Of a stretch of DNA of 64,000 bases, positions 35,831 to 48,192 are shown in pieces. A program made the translations under genes and the position numbers. How positions within the stretch are numbered: position 1 is the stretch's first letter; each line of letters starts with the position of its first letter. The notes under the pieces are model-generated. The model was given only the letters and a program-made list of their open reading frames with translations. It was not told the DNA's origin and ran no database searches. The stretch is taken from positions 39,837,001 to 39,901,000 of the forward strand of contig NC_084921.1 of NCBI RefSeq assembly GCF_958298935.1, written 5' to 3'. This DNA comes from Phragmites australis. Lineage: Eukaryota > Streptophyta > Magnoliopsida > Poales > Poaceae.

Positions 35831-36009
35831 ACCGCGGTCTTGGGCCAACATGGAAGGGATGCTCTACTTAAAAACGGAGCACCAGAGGCAACACCTTTGG
35901 AAGCAACGCCTCCTTCGGAGCTGTCGACCTTGGGTGGCCATCATGTGGTTGCCCTGCTCGATTCGGGTACAGCTTAGACTACCTTCAAAATTGACCAGTC
36001 CCTGACGAT

Positions 36010-36930
36010 GATGTGTTAGCAGAAAAATGTCATGTGGTAGGACCAGAAGTACTCATGGGTAGAGGGACGCCTCTACCACCAAAGGACCAATGGCTTTTTA
36101 CTGAAATACATCACTCAGGAAGGGGGAGCACAGCGTTCCCTGACATTCTTGAAGGCATATGTGGTGGCACACTTCATACCGCACTCGGGTCCGGAAAGCA
36201 TTCCAGTAAGGATTCTATTGGCACATGGCCCTTTAGGATGCTTGCAAGCAGGTGAAACGGTGCGGGTCCTGTTAGAACCATGGTTGATATGCCAAACTAC
36301 CAGCTCGAGCACAGTAAACTATATCACTCTCTTGTTCTTTCACTATCTGGGGGCTCTCTATCATAGGATTCTTCCCTAAAAACCCCAACGGTTTTGAATT
36401 CCTGTTCATGGCAGTAGTCAAATTCACTGAAGGGATTGAGGCCAAGCCTATCAGGAATTCTCCACCACAGCAGCAATTAAGTTCATACGAGTAGTGGTAG
36501 TGCAATTTGGCAGTACAACGGCATAATAATGAACAAATGGGACTCAATTCGCTAGTCGAAGAGCGTACGTCGGTCACCTCGAATGACCAAGTGCTCGCGC
36601 GAGACCAGGAGGCACGGAGAAAGGACAATATGAACCCGGGCGAATAATCCTGTGAACATGCTCAGAATTCAAGTAGCTCGATACCAAAAGAGCCTCGGGC
36701 GCTACAACGACCATCGGGTGCGGGAGTGGACACTGGTCGTAGGTGATCTCGACCTTAGATGAGTCCAGGAATAAGGCGGGTTGTAACAAGCTCTTCCCCA
36801 TAGGGGAGGGGTCCTACAGACTGGTCTGCGTTTCCTGACCTGACATGGTTGAGTTAGCTATAGAGGCTGGCAACCAATTACACAAGGTCGCGGAGTACGA
36901 GTTCTATGTGTAAGGCTGCTAGAAGACGAG
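36010..36930 (+). pseudogene. gypsy integrase relic
   Basis: Pieces in several frames follow integrase order. WVEGRLYHQRTNGFLLKYIT is the start; WGLSIIGFFPKNPNGFEFLF is the core beginning (normally WGLDIVGPFP); KFIRVVVVQFGS is the next block. Most of the core is then lost. VARYQKSLGRYNDHRVREWT with LVVGDLDLR is the C-terminal domain. At least four stops and two frame changes occur. The catalytic Asp position reads Ser in WGLS. Confidence 0.75.
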
Positions 36931-37449
36931 CCTATTTTTCTATTTTGTAGGATCTTCTGGACAAGCGTTAAACATGGCTTGTAAGTACTTTCAAATTCTA
37001 AAACCAGACTCTATTTTGCAGGTACAAACAGTCTCTCCAAATTGTAAGTTTTTTCCGATTTATAAGCTTTATTGCCTGGTCGATAGTTTTTAGGCCGACC
37101 AGACGGTCAGGGGCTAGGGCTTTTAGGATCCATAGTTTGTTTTTGTGCAGCATATAGGTTTTTGTTCTACCCGATCAATCATATTATTGGGGTGAGAGTC
37201 AAAATTGGTGCTCGCGCAGCGTCAAAGGTATGAGCGTTCGAGGGATGACGACCACAAGGCTGCAAGCCCTAGATCGGGTCGAGCTCTAGTCGCCCCCGAA
37301 CGGCTTGTCGTACTAAGGGCCATCCTGAGCAATAGGAACCTTGCCAACAAGCACTCAGAACCCACTCGCCAATTGAATACACGGAAGGTTTACATAAAAG
37401 CAAGTCCTCGTGTTACAAGTAACTGCTTGGGTATTGCTTAGGGGCTGTT

Positions 37450-39370
37450 TCTAACAAATTTATTCAGTATCCCTAAGCGCTAAAGATGCCCCTCAATGGG
37501 TCAACCAAACGGTTCAAAGGAAGGAGCGAGCCACGTACAAAAATGAGAGAGTCGAGCTCCTCCATGGTCCTTTGAACCCCGCCAAAGCCAGCAGCGACTA
37601 CTGAGGCAAGGACCAGGTCGGGGATATGGTCACGAACGCAGATAAGGGCAAGGTAGGCGCTAGTGACTCCAACCTCAAAAAGGTGGTCACTGACGGTCTC
37701 ACAAAGTCTCCACTCAAGATCACCAACCTCCTCGGAGGTTGCACAAAACCAGTCGATGTGACTTCTCATGGTGTCTCCGGGAGTGGGGGCAAACCTGAAC
37801 ATCAGAAGACCGCAACAACGAGTCAAAGGGTGTAAAGGCCCGACTGAGGCGGTCATAGAAGTATTGACATCGTTGGTCACTCTCTATGGTCATCCTCTCT
37901 AGGTCTCTCCGCGTTGAAAGCAACACATCTTGATAAGCTGACCAAGAAAACAAGTCGTGAACCGCGCAGGGGTTAGCTGGTTGAGTCTCGCTTGGCTAGC
38001 CTAGGGCTACACATGACCGAGTGATGGTAGGACCAACACACCACGGAGATCACCCTGTAGGTTCTCTCGCTCGACCACAAATCCCAGCTCACACTCAGCC
38101 ACTGCTTCCTAAATACGTCGATCAATGGAATCTTCGATGAGCGTTGTCAAGGGTTCGGTGTGAGCAGGGGGGTGGCCAGTTCTGATCGCACCACTTCTAG
38201 CCTACACTGGTTGTGGGCACTGTCAATAGGTTTAGTCAGGGGCTCGGAGCGGGGAGGGGGGGTTTGGTCTCTTCGGGACTTCTACGACTATGGCAGCAAC
38301 AACAAAACTCATCAAAGAAATCAAAATGTTTCATCCAAACGTAATACAAAACCTAAATTACAATTTGATATTTACTCCTCGGCGGCCTCCACTCGGAAGA
38401 TGGATCCCACATAGTCCATCACCCTTTGGCACTCCTCCTACAGTTTCTCCTTGGCTACGAGCCCGGCTACTGCAACCCCCTCCCGAATGAGGTCGAGGTT
38501 GAAGTTGGGATCGCGACTGCGATAGCAACAGAGGATGTACCCCACCGCATCCCTCACCTCCAATGCCACATCCTCGGCACCCCTCGCCACCAGGGTAGCC
38601 ACGAGATCAGAAAACTTTTTCGAAAGAACTTGGTTGCATAGGCCCAGGCCTGGGCTATGCGCAAGTCCTTTGGCTCGATGATCTCCAGCTCAAGGCTCCT
38701 CAGGGACTCCTTTAGCACCTTAAAAGCTTCTCAGAGAATGCTACGTGTGGTGTTCTCATCCTCCATAAGCTAGGCGAGGTCGGCAGCGAGCAAGGTTTTT
38801 TCTCGTTGGAGCTCACCACACTCCTACTGTAGCGCGAGCCACGCCTCCCTTTCTTCAGCCAGTTGCCTCCCTTTCTTCGGTGCACCTAATCTCAGCCACT
38901 TTCTTTTTGTCAATCAGCTTGCTGATGAAGGTCGAGAGGCATGTGGCTAGGGAGAGCAGATCGGAGGGTGGGATGGGCTCCGTGACTGGCTCAATAGGCA
39001 CAGTACTGGTGGAGGAGTTACAACCAAGGCTGCGGGTGGTGTGGAGCACCTGCGGGACAATAGGTTTATAAAATCAGGAAAAGAAAGAAATCTTGAAGTA
39101 TTTGAGCCTAACCGGGGAACTCATCGCGGCGGCAGAGTGTTGAGGACAAGCCTGGACCATGTAAAGACGTTGGGTCAGCTGGTCGAGGAGGACAGTCTGG
39201 CGGTCGAGCTGCCGATACTCGGCGTCCCACAAGCACGTTTGGACATCTCCACAGTAGACGGATCCTCCACTAGTCTCTTCCCCCCAGCGTGGGCGCTTGG
39301 CTAGCGGCAGCCTGACCGCTCCCGGACTAGTCGGAGCGAGACTAGTCAAGGCATGCTGGGTCAAAGCCAG
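37450..39370 (-). pseudogene. Antisense coding remnant between pol and the 3' LTR of the Tat element
   Basis: On the strand opposite to pol several long readable pieces line up. A Pro/Ala/Gln-rich part lies near 39364-39100. A coiled-coil part (ECGELQREKTLLAADLA, LKESLRSLELEIIEPKDLRI) lies near 38850-38660. After a one-base shift comes LVATLVARGAEDVALEVRDA near 38600-38540. Next is CQYFYDRLSRAFTPFDSLL near 37860-37800, and last RFAPTPGDTMRSHIDWFCAT to 37473. TAG and TGA stops separate them. Tat-lineage elements are known to carry an extra antisense frame here (for example gene 23 of Grande); its function is not known to me. Linking these pieces to one protein is inference. Confidence 0.5.
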
Positions 39371-41155
39371 TTTGGTCAGGGCGCGCCTGGTCAGGGGGTC
39401 TAGACGAGGTGAGTTTGGTCAGAGCGATGCTGGTCGACCCTCTGCTGACCAGCGCCACTTGCAGGACCGCCACCCGCGATCGCTACGTGACTCTGGGCGA
39501 TCTGGTCACGTCCTCGACCAGCTGGGCCAACATCGTGGCTTGGTGGTCGATCGGCCAGGGCGACGTTGGGCGACGAAGAGGGCATACTGGCAGCAAGATC
39601 AATTTTTTGGGCAGTCTCTGTGATCTCATCGATTATCGAATGCAGAACATCGACCTCGAGGAGACCCTACGGCGACGCAAACCATGAAACTCGGACCTAG
39701 GAGAAGGCTTGAAGATGGAAGTTCCGAGAAAAGTCCAAACATACCAATTTGATCTGAGCGCTCTCCGACGGGGGGAGGCCACACAATGCAGGAGTGTCTT
39801 TTGGTGGGTCATCCTTCCTTGGGGCTGCCGCCAAGAGGAATTTAACTCGCGACTCAACGGACTCATCGGAGAGATGCATAAGAGGGATACTTAAGACACA
39901 GCACGAATAAACAAATAGCGCCATGAAAGAGGTTGCGACGTTACCTAGAGAACTCTCCTTGGCGACGTCGTCACTCTCGGTATACATATATGTCAGATGT
40001 GCTCTTGATGAAGTCACGAACGACATTTGATCCTATCAGTCTGGCGTTCACAAGGGTCTTGACCCAGGCCGCAAGGTTCAACAGCTCCAGAGTGGTCGCG
40101 GGAGAGCTCCCCCAGCTGTCGAGGAACCGAGCTGGTCTGTTTGGCACAAAGATATTGTCCAACGAATCCTCTGTCTTGAGGTAGAATCATTCTTCCCTCC
40201 AGCCCGACCACGATGTCTTGAGGCCCATCTCAAGGTAGGAGCTCACAGTACCATCGTGGAGGCGAAACCCACAGCTCTCGGTGGTCGGCTTGGTCTGCAA
40301 CGGGCCATATAAAAATACCTAAAGAGATCGAGGCATGGCTTGACTCTAATGAAGTTCTCGCACATGTCTGCAAAAACGCTCAGCATGATAATACAATTTG
40401 GATTGAGGTGAAGGTGGCAAATGTCATAGAAGTTGATGGTGGTGGTGAAGAATTCAGACAAGGACGGCACAAGGCCGGCCAAAAAGAAAGAACCTAACAT
40501 CACAATCTCCCCTTTGCAAGGAGCAGACACTTCCTCCCCCGGGTGGTACCCGAAGAAAGGCGATGAGGGAGCAGATAGTTGTTGTACATCTACTTCAGTT
40601 TTGCTGCAGTGCATCTGGACTTAGGAAAATCTATCTCTTTGTCTATGCATGGCACCATCTGGGGCGGCGGGATTGGCTGCTAGGACACGGGTGGAGATGG
40701 GGACGATGGACTTTGGGCACTAGGGCCTGGAGGCTGTGGGAGATGAAGATGAAGGGCTTTTGAGCGCAATGGCTTGGGGCTGTGGGAGATGGCAAAAGGA
40801 TTCGTGGGTAAGCTTTGGCTTTCCAATTTATAAGACCGACGTGATATCATCAACAAGCGTGCGGAGCCCAGCCATCTCAAAATTCCAAAGGCCGTGCATC
40901 GGGGCTAAAAAATCCCTCAGGTCTGGTGGAAATTAATGTCTCTCTCTCTCCCATGACGTCTCCCTCCCACGATTCTCTCTCTCTGGAAGCTTAAAACCTC
41001 CCTCTCAAGATGTGGTTTTGCAGGCTCGCCATGAAAGTGAAAGTCCCAGAGTAAACTTGTGTTGACTTAGGGCCCAGGTGGTACGACCAGATCCACCCAC
41101 AACCACGTGGCAAACCGCTCAGACCACCGTATCCGACAGGAAGCTTAGGGGCTAT

Positions 41156-41842
41156 TATCGGTGTATAGAATAGGGGGGTCTCTGTGTTGTCTAGTTGGCA
41201 GAAGATTTTTCTCAGACCAGGGTCTCACCACGTGACTAGTCTGTGCCTTCGCGATCAGGATCCTTATCACATAAGAAAATCCCACGACTAGCCTTCGTTA
41301 GTCGTGGGGCAGGTACTCACCATACTAGTCTATTCTCATTAAATGCTTTCCACTCAAATACCTTTCCTTCCCTAGGCACTCCACTCTGGCGACAAGTCGT
41401 TGTCAGTACAGAGGTGTCATACCCCGTCCCGTAGCATTAAATGCTATGAGACGAGCTCGCAGGTGTGGCAAGCCGTTTTGCAGGCATGCGTGCGAGACCG
41501 GTGAGGGGATAGGGTAGGCCACTGACAAGGATGAGGTGAGCATGGACATGTCTGACGGATGAGACGGGCTCGTCAGTATGATTAGAGCAAAAGGAGTCTA
41601 TTTGTAAGTTCACCCTTCCTCTCTGGTATATAAAGAGAGAAGAGTCGAGAAAACTTATATGTAGCTAGTTTCGAAACACTGATAACTAAATACACAAGAC
41701 ATAGAGCTATTGTTCTTCTGGAGATTTGAACTTGGATAACCCCTGTATTCTTAAGTTCATAGCATAGGCACCTCTCAAATGTTGTTCACGCGCCCCTTGA
41801 TCGATACATCCCAGAATCATTATCAGAGATTAACTCTCGACA
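41156..41842 (+). repeat. 3' LTR of the Tat gypsy element
   Basis: It begins TATCGGTGTATAGAATAGGG (a form of TGTCGGTGTA) directly after the purine tract and ends GATTAACTCTCGACA. A TATA box (TATATAAAG, 41627-41635) lies in the usual 'cttcctctctgg..' context. The end region resembles, in reverse complement, the start of the LTR at 59062. Confidence 0.75.
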
Positions 41843-43537
41843 AATAGCATAGGTAAGAAACTGTAACGTCTTAATACCATGTTTTACGTCTTAGATGCCC
41901 AATCAGTTAGTTTCTTTCATAAAAAATAAATTCTACCTCTCTTCTTTAAATAGTTTTACCATTCAACTTTTTATTTACGTTAATATATAATTAATGCCTA
42001 AAAAAATTAGGCATATTAAAGCAGTGAGAGGGGCCTTGACGGAGTCAAATCCTACAAGGGCTAAGAGAGTGGCGAGCGGATCAGCCAATCGCCACTTGGA
42101 CGAGACGAGACGGTCGTGTGGCTCGCGCGCGCCTGCTTGATTTGCTTGGCTGGCCATCGCCGCACGATGGACGTCGGAAACAGACCGGCACAGGAAGCTA
42201 CGATTGTTTCCGCCGTCTGCTTGCATACAAAGTTGAACTTGCACTTGCACGAGGAAAACTCCCATTTGATTGCATGGTCAAACCGGAACAGTATTGGACC
42301 ATCGTTGCGTGAAGCGTTAGATTGCGTCAGGCATAAATCTTAGGCCCCACTTGGAACACGGGGTAGGAAAAATAAACACAAGAATAAAATATTATCTGCC
42401 ACAGATAGGTTCGGCTGAGACCAATGGGTAGATTCAGAGTCGAGAAGTAGACGACTATTTCTCTTCATATTTCTCTTTTATCTTCTCTTTTATCTTTTCT
42501 TTTTTTCTCGCTTCTTTTTTTCTTCCTCTTCTATATCTAAAAATTATAGAAGAGGCTTGAAAACTCTCTAGTGTTCCAAGAGGATATGAGGCTCAAGGCC
42601 CCCACCCATCTGCCAGCCCATGGCTGAGGGAGGTAGAAGGGTTGATGAAGACCCTAACTTTGATCATTTTAGGTGTGATTAGTTGTCCACACGAATGTAT
42701 GCTGACTCGATGGATACGTATAATCTCACGAGAAACATGTTTGGTTGCTCATATATACTATTTCAGTCTGATTTGATAGATACAAATGTACGTCCGTAGC
42801 CTAACTCAAGAGCCTAGCTAGTCTGGCAAATGCAGCCTAATGCATCTGTTTATACAAACGGATCTACTTATCAGTGTTATAGAATTATTTTCATACAAAT
42901 AACAAATAACCAATAACAATTTCAACTCTTGCAACCACTCATTCAGTCTCACATTTAACTAGCCAAATAGAAACTAAAATCAGCCTGTCCAGACAGATAT
43001 AATTAATCAAATACTATTTTTTTTAAGAAATATAACTCTACTTAATTTTCTTTCCCTCAGTCTACATATACTATCCATACGAACCAATCACAACCGACTA
43101 CACAAACCCTCGAAAAGTCTACGAAAACCAAACTTGCAGCTTTCAACTAAAGCAAAATGGTATGGTCTCAAAGGAAAAAAGAACTAATCAAAATGGTACA
43201 GAAGCTTTTGCCATAACTCGTGGTTTGGTGTAAGAGACGTCTCAAACTAAGTACACTGACACCGATACAAAACGACGCCTCGTGTGTAAAAGACAAGGTG
43301 TTTTTCAACTTTTTCCACGAACATAACCAATACCATCAGCTGATGCGTACGACATTAGGAGCCAGTTTCCGGCTGCAACACGAATATATACGACCGACAA
43401 CGGTAAACCACTCCAATTTCTGACCAGAATTACATACGATGTCTCAAGATTCAGCAGAACAACAATGCACGGAGACTACAATATTCTCTACTGCGTACTA
43501 GTTCAACGTGCATCAATAAAGCTTCAGGGGTCTTACC
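41843..43537. other. Intergenic region downstream of the SFH gene
   Basis: Part of the Tat-flanking spacer. A possible MITE lies at about 42341-42595 (CTTGGAACAC near 42350 and its inverted partner GTGTTCCAAG near 42572), with a long pyrimidine tract at 42455-42535. No gene was found. Confidence 0.35.
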
Positions 43538-43639
43538 TCAGACAGATTTAACCAGATTTCTGTACTTCACATGCCACAGGTAAACATCAGCATGTGTAAG
43601 CCCACAATCCTCATGGAGATCACAAGCCAACTCACGGTA
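43538..43639 (-). other. Candidate alternative last exon of the SFH gene
   Basis: On the minus strand an acceptor (TTTTCTGGCAG) precedes an open 34-codon stretch ending in TGA (43538-43540). A good GTAAGA donor follows almost at once. If the last annotated exon were spliced at TTTTGT|GTAAGT (44475), this piece would continue its frame as YRELACDLHEDCGLTHADVY and onward. The match of phase could be chance (about one in five for this length). It may instead be part of a spliced 3' UTR. Confidence 0.3.
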
Positions 43640-44079
43640 CTGCCAGAAAAGGCTGGGAAACATTAAGCAAGCATCTCGATTGAACATGCAAACGAGATCT
43701 CAAATTTTGTCCAACCTTTGTGTTTCCTAGCTCAACATGTTTCGGGCATCAGCAATACTAGGCGGATTAGCACGGAGTAACCTGTTTTTTTGTTACATAG
43801 AGTATGACAAAAAAAAAAAGTCTAAAAATTAGGTTCACTAATTTTAGACATATCAATATTTATATTTAACACATTCATTTAATTATAAAGAAAACAGTAT
43901 TACTTTCATGCATGCACATAATTTTAATATGTATACAACAGTAATACAAACCTAACAAAATTTGTTTCATATTATTTTAAGTTTTAGATATTTTTCTTTG
44001 CATTTTAGATTATTTCAACCGATTTATCAAGATAACTAATATTCATTACAACATTTTTCTAGAAGTTCCCGAAAATGAA

Positions 44080-44172
44080 AATTATATTATACTTATATGT
44101 ATACGTATATATGTATATATACTTATATACGTACATAAACAGTATCTACAGTATCTACAGTATCTACAGTAA
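44080..44172. repeat. TA-rich microsatellite and 9-bp tandem repeat
   Basis: Alternating TATATGTATACGTATATATG sequence is followed by three copies of AGTATCTAC (about 44141-44167). It lies just 3' of the SFH coding region. Confidence 0.75.
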
Positions 44173-44375
44173 CTTAACCCCTAGTTGGCCTCCGGATGTC
44201 ATAGAAACCCAACTCTTTCCATTTCCAATAATTACAACAAAATTTGCACGTGCTTTAAATACATTCCATCAACAGCAGCAGCATGCCATCTCAAAAGAGA
44301 AGAAACAAAATTGGCAGGCACTCCAGTACTTACAGGCACAACTTCTTTCTCTGCAAATAATGGATGGACAAAAAA

Positions 44376-47300
44376 TTAAATTGCGTACTCGGTACTATGG
44401 CCTAGAAGAGGCAGGCATAGAAGATGTTCTCTCTCAAAAGGAAAGAGCAAACTATAGGAACACCCATAACTTACACAAAACTTGACTGTCTGCTGCTGGT
44501 CAATATATGCAACAAGCTCATCCTGCCGAATTAATGTCTCATACAGGGCCTACTCATGAGAGAAACAAATGTTAATACAGAAAGTAGCATTTTTTACGTT
44601 TCTCAGTCTTTATGGATCAATCTAGTAAATCAGTTCTTACTCAACAAAAGAATCAAGAAATTGAGTGAACAGCCAATTCTTGGACGTAATAATGATACTA
44701 AGGAAAACATTAACTCACCATAATAGTTACATACTATGAAATTTAAGATGCGGAACTAACTGATGTCTCAGGTGAAACACTATTCTTTTTAATACAAAGC
44801 AAGAGTACCTTCTTCATAGAAATTAGCTCAGCTTCCACTGCATCCACACGGCGGACAGCTGCATTTAGCAATTCTTCCTTTTCAAATGGCACTTGGGGTG
44901 GCCTTGCTTCAAGTATCTGTACCTTCTCCTCCAATTCATCAATCCGTCTTAACGCAGATGAAACGGTATCATCTTCCATAAATCCTTGAGGGAACTCATC
45001 GCTATGGTGACCACAAGCAATGGCCTGGTTTGCGAACCTTTTAGTCATTACGCTTGGGACAGCACGAAGGAATGTCAGAAGGCTTACGATTAAGGCTGTC
45101 AACCACGCAGCAATTCGAGTTTGAAGTCCTCTCAATGTTGGTATATTTCTCAAGGGGAGTGAACCTGGGGGATAATCATGTTTCTCTTAGTCAGTACACA
45201 TTTGGTCATCAGTCACAATAACTTCTCAATAACAAGTATATGACTGATAGCATCATATAAAGACCTGAGGTGGAAGCCATTGAGCTGGCTGTTGGATCAA
45301 TGCATGCATCCACAACCTTGTCAACAACAGGGATGCCATCCTCTATAACGGGAGGAGCATCAGATGTGGAAGCATGCCCTGGAAATTTTGACTGCAAACA
45401 GCGAAACATGTATTGATCATTGTATTACCAACTAAAAAGATTGAAAAATAGGTGGCAAATTAAGAAGCAGTAATCCAAAAAAGGCACTTATCCCACACAA
45501 ACTGTAGTGTATACATCATGAATTGTCAGATGCTCAAAAAGGGAAAAGACACTTGCCTCGGGCACAGGGGTCAAATGAGGGTTTATGATGGGGTTCACTG
45601 AAGCAGTAGGAGAAGAAACATCTTCCACTTCAGAACTAGATTCGGCAAACACATCAATGCCTTGTTTCTGCTCCAACAAAATAGAAAAGGGATTAAGGCT
45701 TATAGTGGAAATTTCAAGACGAGGTTTCAAGTAACCTCCACATAGAGTAGCTTACGGTTGAGTGTTGAGGCTCAGTACAACCAACTTCCTTCCCTTCGAT
45801 GCTTGATATAGAGTGAATTTGCCGACCATAGTTTGCTTCACCATTGAGGATCCTCTGGAAAATGGAAGGCAGGTTATTTTAGTGTTATAAAACAGGGAAG
45901 GAAGTAAGAATGGTTGGACAGGATTAGGAAAATACCTTGATAATTTCAGGGTCCTTCCAAGGGCCTTTATCAGATTTTGGACAACCTCCATATTCTTCAC
46001 ACCTGCATTTGCCACCAAGGAAATCTGGGAGTTCACTGAAAACATGGAGCAACTATTAGGATGGAAGCCAAACAACAGTATCAATTAGCAGGAGTAGGAT
46101 CCTAACCTGTCATCAATTATTTCAAGTAGTTCATTCTGGTACTTGCTTCCAAGGACCTTGATGACAAAAGATTGGTGACACAATCAATATACAAACCAAA
46201 TGTTACTCGTGAATGGCAAAGTTGAAGCAAAAAACAGTTGCAATACTTACATGAATTTTTGAGGCAGTTTCCGGATCAAGAAATGATTTTATTGTACCCC
46301 ATAAGATCTTGAAGCCTTTGCCAGCATTTATGATGTACAATTGGTACAAGGTCTGCAAGAGCATTCAGAATGCATTAGATAAGTAATTTCCCTGTATAGC
46401 CCCAGACAAAAACCAGTGAGTTGCTGAGCAGTGATAATTATGAAAAACAATAGAAACATGTACATAAAGTAAAAGGTTTAGACACGAAAGAATGAAAACT
46501 AGCACTGAAGCAGAATGATGGAATAACCTACCTCTGGATAGTTGTCATTGTTGACCTTCTGCAACCGCATTATTAGCTCTCTTGCATCTTTTGAGAAGTT
46601 CTTTAGGCCCTTGACTCATAAAAACAAGTTAATTACAACTCTAACCTCATAAAATAAAATTTGATTGAGGGCAATGTTGGCCATAAAAATCACATACCAC
46701 CCCTTGCACATCCAAGATTGCAGTACATGAGTCTATGTGTCTTTTCGCAGCAATAGAGCAAGCTGGAAACCTCATCTGGAGACATCTCTCAGACTCCTTG
46801 ACATGATATTTTACGTATCGGTCAATAGTAGTGATTTGTACTAGTTTGTTGGCATCAACTTTCCCAAGTAGTTCTATGTAAACAGGCCTTCCCTCTTTGT
46901 CTACACCATGATAAAATTGTGGATAGTACTTCACAACTTCATGTAATTCAGTGTAGTCAAATTCCTAAAGGACCAGGTATCAGATTTTAAAAGTTAACAT
47001 AAAGAAAGAATAACACCACATATATCTTGGGGTATCTGTTTCAGTATTAGCTACCTCTATATTGTCGGCCCCAAATTCCTTCCTCCATCTAAGCATTTCT
47101 GACCACATATGCTTTGCTTTCTCGATATTAAATTTTCTTGCTTTCAGGAACCTACATGTGCAAGGCATATAAAGAAATTTTAAACCGAAAAAAGAACGCA
47201 ATTTTCTTCTCGTGATAGATTTTGATGAAAGATATATATAAAATATGCTGGAGAAAGAGTTAACCCACACAGAAGAAGGAATCCAAGTAAACTCTGAGAT

Positions 47301-48192
47301 GAGAAAATGTGATAGTGGTACCTCAACATCATGTGATAATCATCATGGCGTTCTGGCAACAAGCCTTCATTAACTAAACACTGGCGGAACCTTTCAACAG
47401 TCTCCAGCTCCTGAACATCTCTTATGTCTTCTATGGAGACTACATGATTATCACTCTTCGTTTTACTCTTCCTCCTTAAGGAATGCCTAAATTTATTCCC
47501 CGCACTAATCGCTCTCTTCTTGAAGGAAGCTCTTTTAGCCTTCATTTCTCCGTCTGAGTTGTCTTCATCCGATTTGCACTCTTTCTTTTCATCACTGTGA
47601 GCATAGCCCTCAAAACCTGCACGCAAGTATTATTTCAATGTTCTCTCTTAACCAAATGAAAATCAGCAATCCGTATGGCAGTCATACTTATTCAACTGGC
47701 GAAGCATGCAAATCGTCGAAAAACATGTGCAGTCATTGGCATGACGCAAAAAGTACAAGATGGGATCACAAATCATAGGCACCAAACTAATAGTATTACG
47801 ATATCAATACGCACCCCCTCAACCAGGGAAGGCGTCACGTTTAGCCGGAGAGTTCCGGCTTCCTAAATCTAGGTATCCAATTTTGAGAAGCACGCGTATT
47901 ATATTGCGTGCTTTATCATGTTTTCTGATCTAACTATTGAACACCAGATGATCAATCTTACTGCAGACACAATGTTTCTTGCAAAACCGCCAACCATAGA
48001 TAGTACGGTACTAATTAGTAAATAGTCCCAGCCCCAGGTACGCGCTTGCTAGTTCCTACCATCCCCCCCACATCGAAGAAACAATAAAGCACAACGAACA
48101 AAGGGAATCATCATGAACACGTAGTTGAAGGAAGCAACATTTTAGCACTCACAGTCACAAGGCACCGCGCGCCGGTCGATGGACCCCGACAT
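44376..48192 (-). CDS. SEC14-like phosphatidylinositol/phosphatidylcholine transfer protein (SFH, Sec14-nodulin type), 13 exons
   Basis: Exons: 48192-48153, 47616-47322, 47151-47055, 46964-46698, 46609-46532, 46352-46251, 46156-46107, 46035-45936, 45854-45756, 45667-45557, 45391-45265, 45164-44809 and 44549-44376, about 631 aa. Phases join throughout. Exon 1 gives [14 protein letters not shown]; a GT donor six bases earlier gives PCFEG, the family's usual form. CRAL-TRIO-N lies in exons 2-3 ([20 protein letters not shown]). The lipid-binding domain follows in exons 4-8 ([20 protein letters not shown] to [11 protein letters not shown]). A linker, a hydrophobic stretch ([18 protein letters not shown], about 473-490) and a coiled-coil nodulin-like C-terminus ([15 protein letters not shown]) come last. 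Such proteins move phosphoinositides between membranes and guide polar growth. The intron after exon 10 is GC-AG. The last exon is read to its first stop, and the usual basic KKKFC tail is absent. Confidence 0.9.

Larger units (their letters stand above)
35150..41842 (+). mobile_element. Decayed Ty3/gypsy, Tat lineage, 5' truncated
   Basis: In plus orientation there are RNase H, integrase, a long region with an antisense coding remnant, a purine tract (GAAGCTTAGGGGCTAT) and a 3' LTR at 41156-41842. RNase H directly before integrase, with reverse transcriptase upstream, is the Ty3/gypsy order. The purine-tract form and an antisense frame between pol and the 3' LTR are known from Tat-lineage elements such as Grande. 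No 5' LTR, gag, protease or reverse transcriptase is recognisable. All frames are broken. Confidence 0.75.

Noticed and set aside
42341..42595. Possible hAT MITE with CTTGGAACAC inverted ends
   Set aside because: Only about 10 bp of clean inverted match and no target duplication; kept only as a note in the spacer entry.
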